The notes under the pieces were generated by a model. That model was not told where the DNA came from and did no database searches. It saw only the letters and a program-made list of their open reading frames with translations. A stretch of 64,000 nt of DNA from Azospirillum thiophilum. Lineage in GTDB: Bacteria; Pseudomonadota; Alphaproteobacteria; Azospirillales; Azospirillaceae. Below are positions 41,690 through 50,367 of this stretch, one piece after another. Where the stretch lies: contig NZ_CP012405.1 of NCBI RefSeq assembly GCF_001305595.1, forward strand, positions 381,001 to 445,000. The letters run 5' to 3'. How positions within the stretch are numbered: position 1 is the stretch's first letter; each line of letters begins with the position of its first letter. The translations under genes were made by a program, and so were the position numbers.

Positions 41690-42763
41690 ATGACCACCGA
41701 CATCCACGCCGCTCCGGCGGCCCGCCCCGCCATGGGGCTTTTCGAGCGCTATCTCAGCGTCTGGGTCGCGCTGTGCATCGTCGCCGGGATCGCGCTGGGC
41801 CATCTGGTTCCGGGGGTCTTCCACGCCATCGCCGCGGCGGAGGTGGCAAAGGTCAACCTGCCGGTGGCGGTGCTGATCTGGCTGATGATCGTGCCGATGC
41901 TGCTGAAGATCGACCTCGGCGCGCTTTCGCGGGTCGGGGAGCATTGGCGCGGCGTGGGGGTGACGCTGTTCATCAACTGGGCGGTCAAGCCCTTCTCGAT
42001 GGCGCTGCTGGGCACGCTGTTCATCGGAAACCTGTTCGTCCCGCTGCTGCCGCAGGACCAGATTTCCTCCTACATCGCCGGCCTGATCCTGCTGGCGGCC
42101 GCCCCCTGCACCGCCATGGTGTTCGTCTGGTCGAACCTGTGCGAGGGCGAGCCGCACTACACGCTGAGCCAGGTGGCGCTGAACGACATCATCATGGTCT
42201 TCGCCTTCGCGCCGCTGGTCGGGCTGCTGCTCGGCGTCGCGTCGATCACCGTGCCCTGGGAGACGCTGCTGCTGTCCGTCCTGCTCTACATCGTCATCCC
42301 GGTGGCCGGCGCCCAGTTGTGGCGCCGCGGCCTGCTGGCCACCGGCGGCGAACCGGCGCTGAAGCGCACCCTGGACCTCATCCAGCCGGTCTCGCTGGTG
42401 GCGCTGCTGACCACGCTGGTGCTGCTGTTCGGCTTCCAGGGCGAGCAGATCCTGGCACAGCCGCTGGTCATCCTGCTGCTGGCGGTGCCGATCCTGATCC
42501 AGGTCTATTTCAACGCCGGCCTTGCCTATTGGCTGTCGCGGCGCTTCGGGGTGGCGTGGTGCGTGGCGGCGCCGGCGGCGCTGATCGGTGCCTCCAACTT
42601 CTTCGAACTGGCCGTGGCCGCCGCCATCAGCCTGTTCGGCCTCGGCTCCGGCGCGGCGCTCGCCACCGTGGTGGGCGTGCTGGTCGAGGTGCCGGTGATG
42701 CTGTCGGTGGTGAAGATCGTCAAGGCGACCAAGCCCTGGTACGAGGGACGCACCCATGCATGA
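41690..42763 (+). CDS. acr3: Acr3-family arsenite efflux transporter
   Basis: The 357-residue protein has ten predicted membrane helices. Key Acr3 motifs are NWAVKPFSMALLG, AAPCTAMVFVWS with the conserved helix-4 Cys, and the GASNFFELAVA segment with the conserved Glu. It exports arsenite using the proton-motive force without an ATPase subunit. It starts 12 bp after the glutaredoxin-type arsC and overlaps arsH by 8 bp. It is sometimes annotated arsB, but the family is Acr3. Confidence 0.96.
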   Translation: MTTDIHAAPAARPAMGLFERYLSVWVALCIVAGIALGHLVPGVFHAIAAAEVAKVNLPVAVLIWLMIVPMLLKIDLGALSRVGEHWRGVGVTLFINWAVKPFSMALLGTLFIGNLFVPLLPQDQISSYIAGLILLAAAPCTAMVFVWSNLCEGEPHYTLSQVALNDIIMVFAFAPLVGLLLGVASITVPWETLLLSVLLYIVIPVAGAQLWRRGLLATGGEPALKRTLDLIQPVSLVALLTTLVLLFGFQGEQILAQPLVILLLAVPILIQVYFNAGLAYWLSRRFGVAWCVAAPAALIGASNFFELAVAAAISLFGLGSGAALATVVGVLVEVPVMLSVVKIVKATKPWYEGRTHA

Positions 42764-43517
42764 TATCGAGACGATCGGACCCGACACCTTGCCGAGCCTG
42801 GACGAGCCCTATTTCGAGGTGCCCGACCTCGACGCGCTGACGCCGGACCATCCGTCGACCCACCCGCCGCGCATTCTGCTGCTCTACGGTTCGCTGCGGG
42901 AGCGGTCCTACAGCCGCTTCCTGGCCGAGGAAGCCGCCCGTCTGCTTCAGCGCATGGGTGCCGAGACGAGGATCTTCGACCCGCGTGACCTGCCGCTGCC
43001 GGACAGCGTGCCGGCCGACCACCCCAAGGTGGCGGAGCTGCGCACCCTGTCGCAATGGTCCGAAGGCCAGGTCTGGGTCAGCCCGGAGCGCCACGGCACC
43101 ATCACCGGCATCCTGAAGTGCCAGATCGACTGGCTGCCGCTGGAAAGCGCCGGCATCCGGCCGACGCAGGGGCGGACGCTGGCGGTGATGCAGGTCTCCG
43201 GCGGCTCGCAGTCCTTCAACGCGGTCAACGCGATGCGGGTGCTGGGGCGCTGGATGCGGATGGTGACCATCCCCAACCAATCCTCCGTCGCCAAGGCCTA
43301 CCAGGAGTTCGACGAGGCCGGACGGATGAAGCCGTCGCCCTATTACGACCGCGTGGTGGACGTGATGGAGGAGCTGGTCAAATTCACCCTGCTGGTGCGC
43401 GACCGCAGCGACTATCTCACCAGCCGCTACAGCGAGCGCCGCGAGGCCGGACTGAAGGCCGAAACCGAGGCGCAGGCCCTGGCCGCTGCGGCGATGAGCG
43501 GTGAAAGGACAGCGTAA
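42756..43517 (+). CDS. arsH: ArsH NADPH-dependent FMN reductase
   Basis: The 253-residue flavodoxin-like protein carries the ArsH FMN-phosphate loop LLLYGSLRERSYSRFLAEEA, followed by PRDLPLPD and WVSPERHGTITGILKCQIDW. ArsH oxidises trivalent organoarsenicals and can reduce azo dyes or quinones. It has the N- and C-terminal extensions typical of ArsH rather than of plain FMN reductases. It is translationally coupled to acr3 and ends the ars operon. Confidence 0.95.
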   Translation: MHDIETIGPDTLPSLDEPYFEVPDLDALTPDHPSTHPPRILLLYGSLRERSYSRFLAEEAARLLQRMGAETRIFDPRDLPLPDSVPADHPKVAELRTLSQWSEGQVWVSPERHGTITGILKCQIDWLPLESAGIRPTQGRTLAVMQVSGGSQSFNAVNAMRVLGRWMRMVTIPNQSSVAKAYQEFDEAGRMKPSPYYDRVVDVMEELVKFTLLVRDRSDYLTSRYSERREAGLKAETEAQALAAAAMSGERTA

Positions 43518-43628
43518 CGGCGGCCCGGCAGCGGGCTCGCCACATGACCCTGGAAACCATCGCTCCCCTCGGCGATGATGCCGCGTCGGCTTGCCCGCGC
43601 TGGCCGCCTGACGGCAGGAGACGCCTTT

Positions 43629-45590
43629 TTGGACACGCCACGCGACCGCTTCCTGAACGGCGAGGAACCGCCGCCTGGGTGTCTGGACGAGGCGGTGCTG
43701 TCTTCCTGGCGGCGTCTGCGCGACCGGGCGACGGAAAACGCCGCCCCTGCGGTTCGGACGGAGCGGCTTTCGGCGGACCCGCGGGCGAACCGGCTGCTTG
43801 GCAGCATAGCCGCCACCGGTGCCCTGATCCTCGGCTCGATCCGCCTGATCCTGGGCCGCGATCATCCGGTCGCCATCGTCTTGGCCGATGCCGGCCTGAT
43901 CATCCACAGCGTGGCCGGAGACCGCCCATTCGTCGGGCAACTGGACGCGGCCGGTATGGGCGAAGGACGGTCGGCGGCGGAGGATGCCATAGGCACCAAT
44001 GCCATCGACCTGTGCCTGCGGGAACGGCGGCCCATGGTCACGTCCGGCTGGCAGCATGTCCGCCCCGGCTTGACGAACTCCGCGATCGCCGCCGCGCCCC
44101 TGTTCGGCTTGAACAGCGCCTTGCACGGCGCCATCGCGCTGGTGTCGGACGCCTCGGTCGGCACGGACACGCTGAGCGGCCTTGCCCTGCTGTGCGCGGA
44201 GAGCACCAGCGCCCAGATGGGGGCATTGGAGACCAGCGGCAACCTCGACCGCATGCTGGGCGAGCAGCGTGCCATCGTCGACAGCATTTCCGACGGGCTG
44301 CTGGTGGTGGACGAGGATGGCCGGGTCCGCCACATGAATGCGCCGGCCGGGCACATCCTGACCCTGAACCCGGAGCAGAGCGTCGGCCGCCGCTTCGCCG
44401 AACTTCTCGATTTCGAGCCGATCATCGCGCCGATCTTCCGGAGCGGAATCGGCTATTACGACCGTGAACTCATCATCGATTCCGGCCGTCGCCACCTGCA
44501 CCTGATCGATACCGCCATTCCCATCAAGGATGCCCAAGGCAAGGTCCAGTCGGTCGTCAACACCTTCCGCGAGTTCAACCGGGCCAAGCGGATCGCCCAG
44601 CAGATCGCCGGCAGTCCGGCACGCTACACCTTCGACGATATCATCGGCACATCGGATTGCCTGCGGCAGGCCGTCGGCGACGCCCGCAAGGCGGCACTCG
44701 GCACCGCGAACATCCTGCTGAACGGACCGAGCGGCACCGGCAAGGAAGTCTTTGCCCAAGCGATCCACGCCTATGGCGACCGCCGCGACGCCCCCTTCAT
44801 CGCCGTCAATTGCGCCGCCTTGCCGCGCGAACTGATCGAGAGCGAGCTGTTCGGCTACGTCGCCGGCAGCTTCACCGGAGCGCAGAAGGGCGGGCGGCCG
44901 GGCAAGTTCGAAATGGCGTCCGGCGGGACGATCTTCCTCGACGAGATCACCGAGATGCCGCTCGACCTCCAGGCGAAACTGCTGCGCGTTCTCCAGGAGC
45001 GCGAGGTCACCCGCATCGGCGCCACCCGGCCCATTCCGGTCGACGTCCGGGTCATCGCCGCGTCCAATCGCAACCTGAAGGACGCCATCGCCCGGCGGGA
45101 GTTCCGCGACGACCTCTATTATCGTCTGCATGTCGTCTCGATCGCCATTCCGGCTCTGAAGGAGCGCAGAAGCGACATCCCGATGCTGGCGACCCACTTC
45201 CTGCGCAAATACGCCGCCGCCGCGGGCAAGCCGGTCTTCACCATTTCCGACGCGGCCCTGCGGGCAATGACCGGGTACGATTGGCCGGGCAACGTGCGTG
45301 AACTGGAAAACACCCTGGAACGCCTCGTCGTGCTGTCCGACGGAACGGAGATCCAACGTTTCGACCCGCCCGGCGACGCACGGGTACCGCCCCCGGCTCC
45401 GACCGTGGCTCCTGCCCTGAAGTCGCTGCGCGAGCACGAACGCGACGTCATCGCCGCGACGCTGATCCATGTCGATCACAACGTGACGAAGGCGGCGGAG
45501 ATCCTCGGCATCGCCCGGCCGACGCTCTACAGCAAGATCCGCGATTACGGCATCGCCCTGCAACGCGCCGGAGCGGGCAAGCCGTCTTGA
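43629..45590 (+). CDS. Sigma-54-dependent transcriptional activator
   Basis: The protein has an N-terminal GAF-like sensor (about residues 40-205), a PAS domain (about 220-320), an AAA+ domain and a Fis-type HTH (NVTKAAEILGIARPTLYSKI). Walker A is GPSGTGKE, Walker B GTIFLDEIT. The sigma-54-contacting loop reads GSFTGA instead of GAFTGA. The TTG at 43629 has AGGAG eight bases upstream and is preferred; an ATG at 43575 would add 18 Arg-rich residues without a clear ribosome site. This AcoR/DhaR-like regulator probably activates the -24/-12 promoter at 45739 just downstream. Confidence 0.9.
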   Translation: MDTPRDRFLNGEEPPPGCLDEAVLSSWRRLRDRATENAAPAVRTERLSADPRANRLLGSIAATGALILGSIRLILGRDHPVAIVLADAGLIIHSVAGDRPFVGQLDAAGMGEGRSAAEDAIGTNAIDLCLRERRPMVTSGWQHVRPGLTNSAIAAAPLFGLNSALHGAIALVSDASVGTDTLSGLALLCAESTSAQMGALETSGNLDRMLGEQRAIVDSISDGLLVVDEDGRVRHMNAPAGHILTLNPEQSVGRRFAELLDFEPIIAPIFRSGIGYYDRELIIDSGRRHLHLIDTAIPIKDAQGKVQSVVNTFREFNRAKRIAQQIAGSPARYTFDDIIGTSDCLRQAVGDARKAALGTANILLNGPSGTGKEVFAQAIHAYGDRRDAPFIAVNCAALPRELIESELFGYVAGSFTGAQKGGRPGKFEMASGGTIFLDEITEMPLDLQAKLLRVLQEREVTRIGATRPIPVDVRVIAASNRNLKDAIARREFRDDLYYRLHVVSIAIPALKERRSDIPMLATHFLRKYAAAAGKPVFTISDAALRAMTGYDWPGNVRELENTLERLVVLSDGTEIQRFDPPGDARVPPPAPTVAPALKSLREHERDVIAATLIHVDHNVTKAAEILGIARPTLYSKIRDYGIALQRAGAGKPS

Positions 45591-45738
45591 TTCCGAACGA
45601 TCGTAAAATTTCATAACGTTCTATTTTCTTACGCTTCCTGCTCGATGCGATGACCCTCGAGGTTCGCGCCCCTCCCCTGTTCCAGGCAAGTAGCTCATTT
45701 CATTTGATTTTGTCCCTGCTTCTCCGGTTCGGAGAAGC

Positions 45739-45754
45739 TTGGCACGGGCGTTGC
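45739..45754 (+). promoter_or_regulatory. Sigma-54 (-24/-12) promoter
   Basis: TTGGCACGGGCGTTGC matches the consensus TGGCAC-N5-TTGC perfectly, with GG and GC correctly spaced. Transcription would begin near 45766, giving a short leader to the thioesterase ATG at 45794. It lies 149 bp downstream of the sigma-54 activator gene. The AT-rich DNA at 45595-45640, with CGTAA and TTACG inverted elements, may hold the activator sites. Confidence 0.85.
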
Positions 45755-45793
45755 GATGTGACGGGCGAGCCCCCTGAACAGGAGACAGCCCGC

Positions 45794-46204
45794 ATGACAA
45801 GCCCTTTGGATCCGGAGCGTGTCGAGACGGTGCACCTCGTCGTCGATCCGTCGATGACGGCCGACGCCTTCGCCCGCGACCCGGACGAACACTATCCGCA
45901 GGTCCTCGCCACGCCGGTGATGATCGCCGAGATGGAGCGCGCCTGTGCCGCCCTGCTGCGCCCCTTGCTCCAGTCCGGAGACCTGTCGGTCGGGGCCAGG
46001 CTCGAGGTGTCGCATGTCGCGCCGACGCCGGTCGGCGGCCAGGTGAGGACCAGTGCCCGCTTCACCGGCCGCGAGGGCGCCCTCTACTGGTTCGACGTCT
46101 GGTCCGAGGATGACGGCGGCAAGATCGGCCAGGGCCGGCACGCCCGCGCCATCCTGCCGCAATCCGCCATCGAATCCCGTGCCGCCGCACGCCCCGGTTC
46201 CTGA
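45794..46204 (+). CDS. FlK-type (fluoroacetyl-CoA thioesterase-like) acyl-CoA thioesterase
   Basis: The 136-residue hot-dog thioesterase shows the FlK pattern: VLATPVMIAEMERAC, then GARLEVSHVAPTPVGG and KIGQGRHARAIL. Thr40, Glu48 and His74 have exactly the spacing (+8, +34) of the catalytic Thr42/Glu50/His76 of Streptomyces FlK, which hydrolyses fluoroacetyl-CoA. The substrate here is not known; many FlK homologues act on other acyl-CoAs. It is the first gene of the sigma-54-driven operon with the CoA ligase 32 bp downstream. GGAG precedes the ATG. Confidence 0.85.
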   Translation: MTSPLDPERVETVHLVVDPSMTADAFARDPDEHYPQVLATPVMIAEMERACAALLRPLLQSGDLSVGARLEVSHVAPTPVGGQVRTSARFTGREGALYWFDVWSEDDGGKIGQGRHARAILPQSAIESRAAARPGS

Positions 46205-46236
46205 CCGGTGCTTCCACCATCCAGCCCGAGGCACTG

Positions 46237-47559
46237 ATGCCGACCTCCGATCTTCTCCATCCCGATTTCGAAAGTCTGGGCGACGGCGAGGTCCGCGCCC
46301 TCCAGGACCGCCTTTGGGCCGGGCAATGGGCCTATGTGTCCGGCCGGTCGGCGATGTACCGGCGCATGCTGCCCGCCGGCATCGGACGGCCGGTGACGCT
46401 CGACGACCTCCAGGATCTGCCGCTGACCGACAAGGAGGATCTGCGCACCGGCCAGGAAGCCGCCTATCCCTTCGGCGACTACGTGGCCTGCCCGGAGGAA
46501 AGCATCGTCCGCCTGCACCGAACCTCCGGCACCACCGGCCGTGCGCTCAACCTCGCAAACAGCCGGCAGGATTGCGATCGCATCGCCACCATCGGCGGCC
46601 GGGCGATGCATGCCTCCGGACTGCGGTCGACCGACCGCGTGGTGCATTGCCTGAACTATTGCATGTGGACCGGCGGCGTGACCGACCACATGACGCTGGA
46701 GGCGGCCGGCGCGACGGTGGTGCCGTTCGGCGTCGGCAACACCAGGCAGCTTCTCCAGACCATCGTCGACCTGAAGATCACCGCCATCTCCTGCACGCCG
46801 TCCTATCCGGCCCTGCTGGAGAAGCTTCTGCGTGACGAGGGCGGGCCGGCACCGCGCGACCTCGGGCTTCGGCTCGGCCTGTTCGGCGGCGAGGCCGGAC
46901 TGGACAATGCGGCCTTCCGCGCGACGATGGAGGAAAGCTGGGGCTTCGGCGTGCGCAACGCCAATTACGGCCTCAGCGAGGTGCTGAGCACGCTGGGCAG
47001 CCAGTGCGAGGCGACCACCGACCTGCATTTCCACGGCAGCGATTACCTGTTCGCCGAGATCCTCGACGCGGAGGGCAACCGCCTGCCGATCCGCGAGGGC
47101 ACGATGGGCGAGCTGGTCTGCACCCACATCGAAAAGGAATGCCAGCCGCTGATCCGCTACCGCACCCGCGACGTCATCACCGTGACCGGCACCGGGCGTT
47201 GCGACTGCGGCCGCACGTCCTGGCGGTTCCGCGTCAGCGGTCGCACCGACGACATGTTCAATGTCCGCGGAATCAACGTCTTCCCCAGCGCGGTCCGCAA
47301 GGCGGTCAGCAGCCTGCCGGCCCTGTCGTCCGGGCATTTCCGCATCCGGCTGGTCGGGCCGGGACCGTACGACCGCATCCAGCTGCGCGTGGAGGCCGCC
47401 GAGGGGCTGCCCGAGACGGCATGGCCCGCGGCTGCGGCGGACCTGGAAAAGGCGGTGCGTGAGCAGGCCGGGGCGACCGCCATGGTCACCATGATTTCGC
47501 ATGACTCGCTGCCGCGCACCGCCGGCAAGACCGACTGGATCGAAAGGGTTGGGTCATGA
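46237..47559 (+). CDS. PaaK-like (phenylacetate-CoA ligase family) acyl-CoA ligase
   Basis: The 440-residue adenylate-forming enzyme has the P-loop RTSGTTGRALN, the NYGLSEV motif, YRTRDVITV and the C-terminal hinge VSGRTDDMFNVRGINVFPSAV. These are hallmarks of the phenylacetate-CoA ligase family, which activates aryl- or alkyl-acetic and benzoic acids to CoA thioesters with ATP. The exact acid cannot be read from sequence. It shares a 4-bp overlap with the enoyl-CoA hydratase gene, pointing to one pathway in which the acid is activated and then hydrated. Confidence 0.9.
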   Translation: MPTSDLLHPDFESLGDGEVRALQDRLWAGQWAYVSGRSAMYRRMLPAGIGRPVTLDDLQDLPLTDKEDLRTGQEAAYPFGDYVACPEESIVRLHRTSGTTGRALNLANSRQDCDRIATIGGRAMHASGLRSTDRVVHCLNYCMWTGGVTDHMTLEAAGATVVPFGVGNTRQLLQTIVDLKITAISCTPSYPALLEKLLRDEGGPAPRDLGLRLGLFGGEAGLDNAAFRATMEESWGFGVRNANYGLSEVLSTLGSQCEATTDLHFHGSDYLFAEILDAEGNRLPIREGTMGELVCTHIEKECQPLIRYRTRDVITVTGTGRCDCGRTSWRFRVSGRTDDMFNVRGINVFPSAVRKAVSSLPALSSGHFRIRLVGPGPYDRIQLRVEAAEGLPETAWPAAAADLEKAVREQAGATAMVTMISHDSLPRTAGKTDWIERVGS

Positions 47560-48320
47560 GCACGGTCGATCTCGATGTGACGGCCGGCATCGGCCGCGTG
47601 ACGCTGAACCGGCCGGAGCGGATGAACGCCATCGGCACCGTCCTGCTGCATGACCTTCACGCCGCGCTGACCGAAGCGGCGGAGCGCCCGGACGTGGCGG
47701 TGATCCTGCTGTGCGGCGCCGGGCGGGCCTTCTGCGCGGGCGACGACCTGAAGGAGTTCGACCAGCAGACCCGCGACGATGCCGCGATCCGCGCCCATAT
47801 CGCCGGCATCCAGCAGATCACCCACGACCTGATGTTCGGGTCGAAGATCGTCGTGGGGGCGGTGCACGGCTTCGCCGTGGGCGGCGGGTTCGAGTGGTTG
47901 CTGAACTGCGATCTCGTGGTCGCCTCCGACGACCTTCAGGCCTTCTTTCCCGAAATGGACTGGGCCCAGTTCGTGACCGGCGGGGTGACGCATCTGCTTC
48001 CGCTGGCGGTCGGCTATCAGCGGGCCATGGAGCTGATGCTGCTGGGCGAACGGCAATCGGCGGCGCGGCTGGCCGAACTCGGGCTGGTCAACCGGGTGGT
48101 CCCGCGCGAGGCGCTGCTCGACACCGCCCTCACGCTGGCGACGACGGTCGCCGGCAAGTCGCACTTTTCCACCGGCCGGCTGAAGCGCCTGATGACCGTC
48201 GACCTCTCCGACACGCTGCGCCGCGCGCTGGACCTGGAGGCTGCGGCGGCTGTCGAGGCGTTCGGCAATCCCGAAGCCGCCGAACGCGTCGCCCGCTTCG
48301 CGACGCGCAAGTCGTCCTGA
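47556..48320 (+). CDS. Enoyl-CoA hydratase/isomerase family protein
   Basis: The 254-residue crotonase has the CoA/oxyanion segments AFCAGDDLKEF and HGFAVGGGFEWLLNCDLVVASDD, followed by FPEMDW and the usual C-terminal helices. The Glu of GGFEW and nearby PEMDW could supply catalytic acids; which crotonase reaction applies (hydration, isomerisation, dehalogenation or ring modification) is unclear. It overlaps the CoA ligase gene by 4 bp (ATGA), so it likely acts on that ligase's CoA product. Confidence 0.93.
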   Translation: MSTVDLDVTAGIGRVTLNRPERMNAIGTVLLHDLHAALTEAAERPDVAVILLCGAGRAFCAGDDLKEFDQQTRDDAAIRAHIAGIQQITHDLMFGSKIVVGAVHGFAVGGGFEWLLNCDLVVASDDLQAFFPEMDWAQFVTGGVTHLLPLAVGYQRAMELMLLGERQSAARLAELGLVNRVVPREALLDTALTLATTVAGKSHFSTGRLKRLMTVDLSDTLRRALDLEAAAAVEAFGNPEAAERVARFATRKSS

Positions 48321-48334
48321 GAGAGGGAATGGGA

Positions 48335-49024
48335 ATGGACGCGATCAAGGCCGTCACCTTCGATTATTTCGGCACGCTGGTGGACGTCGATGCCGGCGGC
48401 ACCGCCGGCATGGCGGAGCTGCTGTCCAGGCTGGGACGCGGCGACCTGGACGCCGCCGCGCTCTATCTCGACTGGGACATGCGCAACGTCCAGCTCTACC
48501 GGTCGTCCGCCTATCGCCGCTACCGCGAGGTCGCCGCCGAAGCGCTCGCCGCCACGCTGGCCGGAGCCGGAATCGCCGGGCTGGATGCTGACCGGCTTCC
48601 GCCCCTGACCGACACGCTGCTGACCGGCCTGGTCGAGCAGGCGCCTCCGCACCCCGAGGTGCCGGAGATCCTCGCCCTTCTGGCGGCCAAGTACCCGCTG
48701 ATGCCGATCACCAACATGGACAGCGACCTGTTCGCGCGCAGCCGGCTGGCCTCCTTCTTCCCGAGCGTCACCACCGCCGAGATGGCCGGGGCCTACAAGC
48801 CGTCGGAGCGCATCTTCCGTCTCGCTCTCGACCGGCTGGCGCTGGCTCCCGGCGAGGTTCTGCACGCGTCGCTGGCCTCCTGGGCGGACATCGACGGAGC
48901 CAAGCCGCTGGGGATGCGGGTGGCCTGGATCAACCGCACGCAGGACAGGCTGGGGCCATGGCAGCCCCGGCCGGACCACGAGTTCGCCGATCTCACTGGA
49001 TTGCGCAAGGTGCTGGCCTTCTGA
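48335..49024 (+). CDS. HAD hydrolase, 2-haloacid dehalogenase-like
   Basis: The 229-residue protein is a HAD subfamily IA member resembling L-2-haloacid dehalogenases. Nucleophile Asp10 and Thr14 in TFDYFGTL have the same numbers as in L-DEX; ITNMDS replaces ILSNGS, and the Lys of YKPSERIF is kept while the following Tyr is Phe. ASWADIDGA aligns with the SNAWDATGA block but lacks the key Asn. Dehalogenase activity is therefore uncertain; a phosphatase role is possible. The ATG at 48335 is spaced better from GAGAGGG than the ATG at 48329. It follows the hydratase gene by 14 bp. Confidence 0.85.
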   Translation: MDAIKAVTFDYFGTLVDVDAGGTAGMAELLSRLGRGDLDAAALYLDWDMRNVQLYRSSAYRRYREVAAEALAATLAGAGIAGLDADRLPPLTDTLLTGLVEQAPPHPEVPEILALLAAKYPLMPITNMDSDLFARSRLASFFPSVTTAEMAGAYKPSERIFRLALDRLALAPGEVLHASLASWADIDGAKPLGMRVAWINRTQDRLGPWQPRPDHEFADLTGLRKVLAF

Positions 49025-49134
49025 CACCGGGGGCGCCGCAAGGCAGCTCCTGCCAAGACACGTCCGCCGCATGCGGTTCGGCGGACGGATGCAGCGACAC
49101 GACAACATGCCGCTTCAACGAATGGGGAAGTTCC

Positions 49135-50265
49135 ATGTCTCGATCCGACACGTTCATCCAAAAGTTGTTTCGCAGCAACCTTCTTCGTTTCGGCATCTCC
49201 CTTGCGGCGCTGGTGCCGACGGCAGCGGCGGCCGACGTCAAACTGGGCCTTGCCGGGCCAGTCACCGGGCAATACGCCTCCTTCATGGAACAGATGCGGC
49301 GTGGCGCCGATCTCGCCGTCGCCGATCTCAACGCCGCCGGCGGCATCAATGGGGAGAAGGTCGTCCTGCAGGTGGCCGACGATGCCTGCGATCCCAAGCA
49401 GGCGGTGGCCGTCGCCAACCGCTTCGTCGCCGACGGCGTGCAGGCGGTGGTCGGGCACTTCTGTTCCAGCTCCACCATTCCGGCGTCGAGCGTCTATGCG
49501 GAATCCGGGCTGGTGATCGTAACGCCGGCCTCGACCAACCCGACCATCACCGAGCGTGGTTTGACCAACATGTTCCGTGTCTGCGGACGCGACGATCAGG
49601 CCGCCGGAGTCGCAGCGAAACAGATCGTCGGCCGCAACCTCGGCCGGACCATCGCCATCGTCCACGACAAATCCACCTATGGCCAGGGCATCGCCGAGGG
49701 GGTGCGGACGGAGCTGGCGCAGCAGGGCCGCAACGTCGTTCTGTTCGAAGGCATCACCCAGGGAGAGCGCGATTTCTCGTCGCTGGTCGCCCGGATGAAG
49801 GCCTTGAACGTCGATGTCGTCTTCTTCGGCGGCTATCATACCGAGGCCGGGCTGCTGGTGCGGCAGGCGTCCGAACAGGGGCTCAAGACCCGGTTCGTTG
49901 CCGGCGACGGTTTGGCAACCACCGAATTCGCCTCCATCGCCGGGCCGGCCAGCGATGGGGTGATGTTCACCTTCTACCCGGATCCGCGCGCCAATGCCGG
50001 CACCGCCGATCTGGTCCGGCGCTTCCGCACCGCCGGTTTCGAGCCGGAAGGCTTCACCCTCTACACCTATGCAGCCGTCAGGGTGCTGGCCGACGCAGCC
50101 AAAGCGGCGAAGACGATGAAGGGCGACAGGCTGGCCGACGCGCTGCGTGCGGGCACCTATCACACCGTGCTGGGCGATATCCGGTTCGACCGGAAGGGCG
50201 ATCCCAACTCCGAGCCCTTCGTGCTCTATGCCTGGAACAACGGCACCTACGCTCCCCTGAAGTGA
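49135..50265 (+). CDS. Branched-chain-type ABC transporter substrate-binding protein
   Basis: The 376-residue periplasmic protein has a signal peptide (to about residue 33) and the two-lobed LivJ-type fold: VKLGLAGPVTGQYASFMEQM, GGINGEKVVLQVADDACDP and the VVGHFCSSSTIPASSVYAE ligand-site region. Family members bind branched-chain amino acids, amides or aromatic acids. No permease or ATPase genes adjoin, so it must work with subunits encoded elsewhere. It lies 110 bp after the HAD gene and may be the operon's uptake component for the acid activated by the CoA ligase. Confidence 0.9.
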   Translation: MSRSDTFIQKLFRSNLLRFGISLAALVPTAAAADVKLGLAGPVTGQYASFMEQMRRGADLAVADLNAAGGINGEKVVLQVADDACDPKQAVAVANRFVADGVQAVVGHFCSSSTIPASSVYAESGLVIVTPASTNPTITERGLTNMFRVCGRDDQAAGVAAKQIVGRNLGRTIAIVHDKSTYGQGIAEGVRTELAQQGRNVVLFEGITQGERDFSSLVARMKALNVDVVFFGGYHTEAGLLVRQASEQGLKTRFVAGDGLATTEFASIAGPASDGVMFTFYPDPRANAGTADLVRRFRTAGFEPEGFTLYTYAAVRVLADAAKAAKTMKGDRLADALRAGTYHTVLGDIRFDRKGDPNSEPFVLYAWNNGTYAPLK

Positions 50266-50367
50266 TCCCGGCAGTACGCCTGCCCTGACGAAGGTCCCCG
50301 TTACCCGGACCGATTTGCGGCTGGTGCCAGCAATGACCCTGTTGGCAATGCGGTCACCGCATGGGCT

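Noticed and set aside
42720..45614. A 964-codon minus-strand open frame opposite arsH and the sigma-54 activator
   Set aside because: Both overlapped genes have clear family motifs; the antisense product does not.
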